DNA of 64,000 nucleotides from an uncultured Lacinutrix sp. (GTDB lineage Bacteria; Bacteroidota; Bacteroidia; Flavobacteriales; Flavobacteriaceae): positions 1 to 64,000 of the forward strand of contig NZ_CANMSJ010000004.1 of the NCBI RefSeq assembly GCF_947500605.1, written 5' to 3'. The notes beneath the pieces were generated by a model, which searched no databases, was not told where the DNA came from, and saw only the letters and a list, made by a program, of their open reading frames with translations. A program made the position numbers and the translations under genes. Of this stretch, positions 60,088-64,000 are shown in pieces (position 1 is the first letter of the stretch; each line of letters opens with the position of its first letter).

Positions 60088-61269
60088 CTAATTAAAAAAT
60101 GTTTTATTTTCTCTGTTCATTTTACGTAATAATGGACTACATCTGTATCTATCTTCGTGGTATTCGTTATACAATGCATCTAATTTTGACACACACCAAT
60201 CGATTCCTTTTTCGTCTGCCCAAGCCAATAATCCTTTAGGATAATTTACACCTTTAGTCATTGCTACATCAATATCCTCTGCTGAAGCGATGTTTAAAAA
60301 CAATGCATCTGCTGCTTCATTGATTAACATTACTAGAACTCTATCGAATATTTGGTTTGCTAATTTTTGAGATTCTTCGCTATCGCTCTGAATGACATTT
60401 GAGTCTTCTATTTTCTTGCCGTTTGCATTGTAATCATAAAATCCTTTTCCAGATTTACGACCTAAATAGCCTGCTTCTGAAAAACGTTTTTGAGTAAATG
60501 ATGGCTTGTATCTTGGATCGAAATAGAATGCTGTAAAAACAGTTTCGGTTACTGTATAATTAACATCGTTTCCTATGAAATCCATAAGTTCGAATGCTCC
60601 CATTCTAAAATGGCCTAAAGACTTTAAACTATTATCAATGGTCGCAAAATCTGCTAATCCTTCTTCGTAAATTCTTAGTGACTCTCCGTAAAATGGTCTT
60701 GCCACTCTATTTACTATAAATCCTGGAGTATCTTTAGCGACTGCTACTACTTTTTTCCAATCCTTAATAGTTTCTATTGCTTTTTCAAGCACTTCTTTTG
60801 ATGTTTGAATAGCTGGAATAACCTCAACCAGTTTCATTAAAGGTGCTGGATTAAAAAAGTGAATCCCTACACAACGTTCTGGTTTATTAAGTGATGCTGC
60901 AATAGATGCTATAGATAAACTTGATGTGTTTGATGCTATAATACAATCGTCTGCAACATAGCTTTCTAATTCTGAAAACACTTTTTTCTTGATGTCAAGG
61001 TTTTCAATAATAGCCTCAATAGTTAGGTTTGAATCTGCTAAATCTTTTAGATTGTTTACATAAGATATGTTTGCTTGAATTCTATCTTTTTCAGAAATAT
61101 CAATTCTTCCTTTTTCTATTAAACGCAATAATATTTTTTCGAGACTTGCCTTTGCTTTATCCAAAGCAGCTTGATTAGTATCGTATAATTTTACTTTACA
61201 ACCAGAAGTTGCAGCAACTTGTGCGATGCCACTTCCCATTGTTCCTCCTCCTATGATTCCTACGTTCAT
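60088..61269 (-). CDS. paaH: 3-hydroxyacyl-CoA dehydrogenase (PaaH type) with a repeat-encoded linker
   Basis: 393 residues. Rossmann NAD domain (1-~183): GIIGGGTMGSGIAQVA; catalytic His137 and Asn140 in GIHFFNPAPLMKLVEVI; first C-terminal domain ~186-282 (GFIVNRVARPFYGESLRIYEEG to SGKGFYDY). A shortened second C-terminal copy follows (~300-393). It oxidises 3-hydroxyadipyl-CoA to 3-oxoadipyl-CoA. Between the two C-terminal domains residues 291-300 (NVIQSDSEES) are encoded by a GATTC-GAATGAC repeat, so a short mobile-like palindrome has entered the gene in frame. Confidence 0.93.
   Translation of the reverse strand: MNVGIIGGGTMGSGIAQVAATSGCKVKLYDTNQAALDKAKASLEKILLRLIEKGRIDISEKDRIQANISYVNNLKDLADSNLTIEAIIENLDIKKKVFSELESYVADDCIIASNTSSLSIASIAASLNKPERCVGIHFFNPAPLMKLVEVIPAIQTSKEVLEKAIETIKDWKKVVAVAKDTPGFIVNRVARPFYGESLRIYEEGLADFATIDNSLKSLGHFRMGAFELMDFIGNDVNYTVTETVFTAFYFDPRYKPSFTQKRFSEAGYLGRKSGKGFYDYNANGKKIEDSNVIQSDSEESQKLANQIFDRVLVMLINEAADALFLNIASAEDIDVAMTKGVNYPKGLLAWADEKGIDWCVSKLDALYNEYHEDRYRCSPLLRKMNRENKTFFN
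60371..60396. repeat. Family A palindrome inside the paaH coding region
   Basis: GATTCTTCGCTATCGCTCT, GAATGAC, the same unit as in neighbouring gaps with one extra base (TA for T) that keeps the frame open. It encodes VIQSDSEES in an interdomain linker. Confidence 0.9.
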
Positions 61270-61287
61270 ATATTTTCTTTTATTGTA

Positions 61288-61312
61288 GATTCCGCATCAA
61301 GTGCGGAATGAC
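61288..61312. repeat. Family A palindrome, CGCATCAAGTGCG core
   Basis: GATTC-CGCATCAAGTGCG-GAATGAC; a different core pairing fully (CGCA.. ..TGCG) within the shared ends. Confidence 0.85.
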
Positions 61313-61331
61313 ATTAACTTATATTTGGTTA

Positions 61332-61356
61332 GATTCTTCGCTGTGCTCTGAATGAC
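61332..61356. repeat. Family A palindrome
   Basis: GATTCTTCGCTGTGCTCTGAATGAC-type unit in the paaG-paaH gap. Confidence 0.8.
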
Positions 61357-61366
61357 AAACTAATGT

Positions 61367-61410
61367 TCTCGATACAAAATTGCTGAAAAAGCAATTTCAC
61401 TCGAACTGAC
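61367..61410. repeat. Family B repeat
   Basis: TCTCGATACAA, stem AATTGC(TGAAAAA)GCAATT, then TCACTCGAACTGAC. Core differs from other copies but still pairs. Ends six bases before the paaG stop. Confidence 0.8.
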
Positions 61411-61415
61411 AACTT

Positions 61416-62201
61416 TTAGTTTCCTTTAAAGTTTGGTTTACGTTTTTCTATAAATGCCGCAACACCTTCTGCATAGTCATTACTTTGTGCTGCTTCTATT
61501 TGTAATTTAGATTCTAAAGCCAATTGCGATTCTAAATCATTTGTCATTGATTTGTTGAACAATTCTTTAATCATACCAAGAGCTTTGGTTGGCATATTTG
61601 CCATTTTTAAAGCTAGTTTATTTACGTCTTCTTCAAAACTTTCTAAAGGAATCATTTTATAAATCATTCCCATTTTTTCAGCTTCTTCAGCTCCAATTTT
61701 ATCACCTAACATCGCTAATGCTAATGCTTTTTGAAACCCGATTAATCTTGGTAAAAAGAAAGTCCCAGCACTATCTGGAACTAAACCGATTAAACTAAAT
61801 GCCTGAATAAAACTTACTTTTTCATGCGCTACAACAACATCACAAGCCAAAGCAATGTTTGCTCCTGCTCCTGCTGCTACTCCATTAATAGCTCCAATAA
61901 TTGGTTTTTTAATAGAACGAATTCTTGTAATTATTGGATTGTAATGCTCTTCTAGTATTTTTTTAAATCCTGGATTTAAATCTGGATCTGTAACTTCTTT
62001 TAAATCTTGACCTGCACAAAAAGCTTTTCCGTTTCCGGTAAGAACAATTGCTCTCACTTCTTCATTTTTTTCACAAGCATCTAATGTGTCATGTAATAAA
62101 AATGCCATTTCACGATTAAAACTATTGAATACCTCTGGTCTGTTTAGCGTGATGTATGCTACTTTGTTTTCTATTTTTAAAAGAATTGAATTATTACTCA
62201 T
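61416..62201 (-). CDS. paaG: PaaG, 1,2-epoxyphenylacetyl-CoA isomerase
   Basis: 261 residues, crotonase fold. It matches PaaG: FCAGQDLKEV, YNPIITRIRSIKKPIIGAINGVAAGAGANIALACD and FSLIGLVPDSAGTFFLPRLIG with catalytic Asp instead of Glu, typical of PaaG. It turns the ring epoxide into oxepin-CoA and also shifts double bonds downstream. Follows paaD. Confidence 0.92.
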   Translation of the reverse strand: MSNNSILLKIENKVAYITLNRPEVFNSFNREMAFLLHDTLDACEKNEEVRAIVLTGNGKAFCAGQDLKEVTDPDLNPGFKKILEEHYNPIITRIRSIKKPIIGAINGVAAGAGANIALACDVVVAHEKVSFIQAFSLIGLVPDSAGTFFLPRLIGFQKALALAMLGDKIGAEEAEKMGMIYKMIPLESFEEDVNKLALKMANMPTKALGMIKELFNKSMTNDLESQLALESKLQIEAAQSNDYAEGVAAFIEKRKPNFKGN

Positions 62202-62221
62202 ACCTTATTTTATTATTTCTG

Positions 62222-62246
62222 GATTCCGCATCGGGTGCGGAATGAC
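62222..62246. repeat. Family A palindrome, CGCATCGGGTGCG core
   Basis: GATTC-CGCATCGGGTGCG-GAATGAC, lying 20 bases upstream of the paaG start. Confidence 0.85.
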
Positions 62247-62283
62247 AAATTCTTCAATTTATAACCTCACTACTATTTTGTGA

Positions 62284-62345
62284 GATTCTTCGCTTCGCTA
62301 TGAATGACAATCTAATTATGAGATTGCTTCGTTCCTCGCAATGAC
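62284..62345. repeat. Two family A-like units after paaD
   Basis: GATTCTTCGCTTCGCTATGAATGAC-type unit (62284-62308) and GATTGCTTCGTTCCTCGCAATGAC-type unit (62322-62345). Between paaD stop and paaG start. Confidence 0.8.
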
Positions 62346-62347
62346 GA

Positions 62348-62848
62348 TCATTTGAGGCATTTAAAATAGTCAAACGGTTCTTGGCAATCGTCACATTGAA
62401 ATTGTGCTTTACATGCTGTTGAGCCAAACTGACTTACTAATCTTGTGTTTGTAGAACCACAATTGGTACACTTTACCAAACGTTTGCCTTCTAACAAAAC
62501 ACTAATATCTGCTTCTGCACTTAAAGGTGCTGCAATACCATAATCTTCTAAAGCTTTTCTACCTCTTGGTGTAATCCAATCGGTTGTCCAAGCTGGAGCT
62601 AGAATTAATTCTATTTCAGACTTGTATCCTTCTGCTTTTAATGCAGCTTTAATATCGTCTCCAATAACATCCATTGCTGGACAACCGCTATAAGTTGGTG
62701 TTATTTGAACTTTTACAATATCATTTTCTATAACAGCTGTACGAACAACTCCCATATCCATTATTGACAATACCGGAATTTCAGGATCTGAAACTTGTTC
62801 CAGAATTGGAATTAAGATTTGGTCTATATTTTGTTCTGTTGTTGTCAT
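62348..62848 (-). CDS. paaD: PaaD, phenylacetyl-CoA epoxidase assembly protein
   Basis: 166 residues. N-terminal MIP18/SufT-like domain (~10-90: LEQVSDPEIPVLSIMDMGVVR, ITPTYSGCPAMDVI) and C-terminal Cys cluster (CTNCGSTNTRLVSQFGSTACKAQFQC..C), as in PaaD, which matures the non-haem iron centre of the PaaABC(E) epoxidase. The Cys cluster probably binds Zn or FeS. Confidence 0.94.
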   Translation of the reverse strand: MTTTEQNIDQILIPILEQVSDPEIPVLSIMDMGVVRTAVIENDIVKVQITPTYSGCPAMDVIGDDIKAALKAEGYKSEIELILAPAWTTDWITPRGRKALEDYGIAAPLSAEADISVLLEGKRLVKCTNCGSTNTRLVSQFGSTACKAQFQCDDCQEPFDYFKCLK

Positions 62849-62860
62849 ATTTTATTTTGA

Positions 62861-62885
62861 GATTCTTCGCTTAGCTCTGAATGAC
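62861..62885. repeat. Family A palindrome upstream of paaD
   Basis: GATTCTTCGCTTAGCTCTGAATGAC-type unit, 12 bases from the paaD start. Confidence 0.8.
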
Positions 62886-62901
62886 ATTCTATTTTATTGC
62901 T

Positions 62902-62945
62902 TCTCCATACAATTCCGATAAAAAATCGGAATTACTCAAAGTGAC
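62902..62945. repeat. Family B repeat
   Basis: TCTCCATACAA, stem TTCCGAT/ATCGGAA, then TTACTCAAAGTGAC. A degraded family A unit follows at 62964-62987. Confidence 0.75.
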
Positions 62946-62987
62946 ATTTTTTTCAATTTATGAGATTCCTGATTTCGTAGAAATTGA

Positions 62988-63743
62988 TTACCACTCCATA
63001 TTTGGGTAAGCTCTTTGCATATATTGTAAATCGCTTAATAAATATCCTAAATGCTCTGTATGAATTCCTTTTTTACCTCCTTTTTGGAACCATTTAGATT
63101 CTGGGATTTGTAAAGTAGATTCTTCTAAAACAGCATTTACTTTATTGTAGTATGCCTCTTTTAATTTAGTAACATCTACGCCTATTACTTCTGAAACCAT
63201 TGCTATGTCTGCTTCTGTCTGATGAAACAACTCGTCTGTGTACGTCCATAATCCATCTATAGCATCTTGCATTTTTTGATGACTTACTTCTGTTCCATCA
63301 CCTAAACGTTTTATCCAATCTGAAGAAAAACGCAAATGATAACTTACTTCTTTTATCGATTTGTTTGCTATTGCAGACAATGTTAAATCTTTACTTTTTT
63401 GTAATTCTTGTAAAAAAAGTAAATGGTATACATCGAATAAAAACTGACGTGCCATTGTATATGCAAAATTTGTATTTGGTTGTTCTACCAATAATACATT
63501 TACATATTCTCTTTCTTTACGAAGCATTGCAATATCATCTTCGGTTCTATTATCTCCTGCAATTTTAGCAGCATATTGGTAATAGCTTCTTACTTGCCCG
63601 AATAAATCTAAAGACATATTTGTACATGCAATATCTGTTTCTAGACTTGGTCCATGACCTGTTAATTCCCCTAATCTTTGTCCAAGAATTAGTGAATTAT
63701 CTGCGATACCTAGAATGTATTTGTATAAGTTTTCGTTTTTCAT
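62988..63743 (-). CDS. paaC: PaaC, phenylacetyl-CoA epoxidase structural subunit
   Basis: 251 residues, ferritin-like four-helix protein. It matches PaaC over its length: ILGIADNSLILGQRLGELTGHGPSLETDIA, NMSLDLFGQVRSYYQYAA, AYTMARQFLFDVYHL, SYHLRFSSDWIKRLGDGTEVSHQKMQDA and a C-terminal GKKGIHTEHLGYLLSDLQYMQRAYPNMEW (split by short gaps). PaaC lacks iron ligands and forms the heterodimer with PaaA. Start ATG at 63743. Confidence 0.95.
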   Translation of the reverse strand: MKNENLYKYILGIADNSLILGQRLGELTGHGPSLETDIACTNMSLDLFGQVRSYYQYAAKIAGDNRTEDDIAMLRKEREYVNVLLVEQPNTNFAYTMARQFLFDVYHLLFLQELQKSKDLTLSAIANKSIKEVSYHLRFSSDWIKRLGDGTEVSHQKMQDAIDGLWTYTDELFHQTEADIAMVSEVIGVDVTKLKEAYYNKVNAVLEESTLQIPESKWFQKGGKKGIHTEHLGYLLSDLQYMQRAYPNMEW

Positions 63744-63748
63744 CTTAA

Positions 63749-63866
63749 GTGCCCACGAAAGTGGGTATCTATTTAATTACTTCTCGATACAATTCCGATA
63801 AAAAAACGGAATCACTCGAAGTGACGTTTAGTTTCAATTTATGAGATTCCTGCGTTCGCAGGAATT
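63749..63866. repeat. Repeat cluster between paaB and paaC
   Basis: Three units: GTGCCCACGAAAGTGGGTATCT (63749-63770), family B TTCTCGATACAATTCCG..CACTCGAAGTGAC (63781-63825) and family A GATTCCTGCGTTCGCAGGAAT (63845-63865). They occupy nearly the whole gap. Confidence 0.8.
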
Positions 63867-64000
63867 TTACATGTGTTTTACCTCGTCTGGTAAATCGTAA
63901 AATGTTGGATGACGATATACTTTATCGTGAGCTGGCTCAAACATTTCGCCATTATTCTCAGGATTTGATGCTGTGATATTTTTAGATTCTACAACCCAAA
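63867..64000 (-). CDS. paaB: PaaB, phenylacetyl-CoA epoxidase subunit (C-terminal part only)
   Basis: The last 43 codons lie in the window, with the stop at 63867-63869; the rest continues beyond base 64000. The visible part reads WVVESKNITAS, then FEPAHDKVYRHPTFYDLP and ends DEVKHM, matching the conserved C-terminus of PaaB. PaaB bridges PaaAC dimers in the epoxidase complex. paaA is expected just outside the window. Confidence 0.93.
   Translation of the reverse strand, partial: WVVESKNITASNPENNGEMFEPAHDKVYRHPTFYDLPDEVKHM

Overview
The window is AT-rich, densely packed bacterial DNA that I assign to the family Flavobacteriaceae (Bacteroidota), probably a marine gliding lineage. The reasons are: type IX secretion sorting domains of type A and type B; the gliding genes gldB and gldC; exosortase XrtF with its partner; an RpoN-independent promoter style with -7 boxes of the form TAnnTTTG; frequent TTG starts; weak Shine-Dalgarno sites; and a fused alpha/beta E1 of a branched-chain 2-oxoacid dehydrogenase. 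I see no rRNA, tRNA, CRISPR array, insertion sequence transposase or prophage. Genus cannot be fixed from the sequence alone.

Layout. 0-3.4 kb: a two-gene surface module, made of a large repeat-built fibre protein (5' end outside the window) and a type B T9SS partner. 3.4-11.7 kb: housekeeping genes on both strands (GNAT, M15 and M48 peptidases, gpmI, a HAD phosphatase, an acyl-CoA/acetate CoA-transferase, map, a methyltransferase, DUF423). Among them a GxxExxY nuclease-like gene is boxed by 29-bp inverted repeats. 11.8-15.7 kb: a four-gene heavy-metal (probably copper) module. 15.8-19.9 kb: a macroglobulin/plug-like protein, xrtF and its partner, and an fRMsr-like GAF protein. 20.0-28.6 kb: purH, then the rod-shape operon mreB-mreC-mreD-mrdA-rodA and a polyprenyl diphosphate synthase. 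28.7-33.3 kb: a WG-repeat lipoprotein and an ECF sigma / membrane anti-sigma-like / outer-membrane barrel operon. 33.4-40.5 kb: dnaG, an atypical response regulator, nadE, gldB-gldC, a T9SS cargo protein and rlmN.

40.7-47.5 kb: a thiamin operon read leftward (thiS, thiC, thiD, thiE, thiG, thiH and a MoeB/rhodanese protein) behind a TPP riboswitch with its own promoter. 47.6-53.2 kb: a branched-chain keto-acid dehydrogenase operon (E2, ilvE, fused E1) ending in a strong terminator, with a divergent Lrp-type regulator. 53.3-64.0 kb: a phenylacetate catabolic operon read leftward (paaB, paaC, paaD, paaG, paaH, paaI, a secreted protein, paaJ-type thiolase, paaZ, a crotonase, paaY). Its products would ring-epoxidise phenylacetyl-CoA (PaaABC with PaaD as assembly factor), isomerise it (PaaG), open the ring and oxidise the aldehyde (PaaZ), then beta-oxidise to acetyl-CoA and succinyl-CoA.

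The strongest non-gene signal is a population of short palindromic repeats that crowd almost every gap of the bkd and paa operons (49.8-63.9 kb) and are nearly absent elsewhere. At least three families are present. One copy lies in frame inside paaH, and two others supply a spurious or alternative ATG at gene starts. A separate element of about 90 bp with pairing ends occurs twice, each time directly after a stop codon. Other points for follow-up are the boxed GxxExxY element, a response regulator with Glu at the phospho-acceptor site, a primase without zinc ligands, and PaaZ with an extra C-terminal DinB-like domain.
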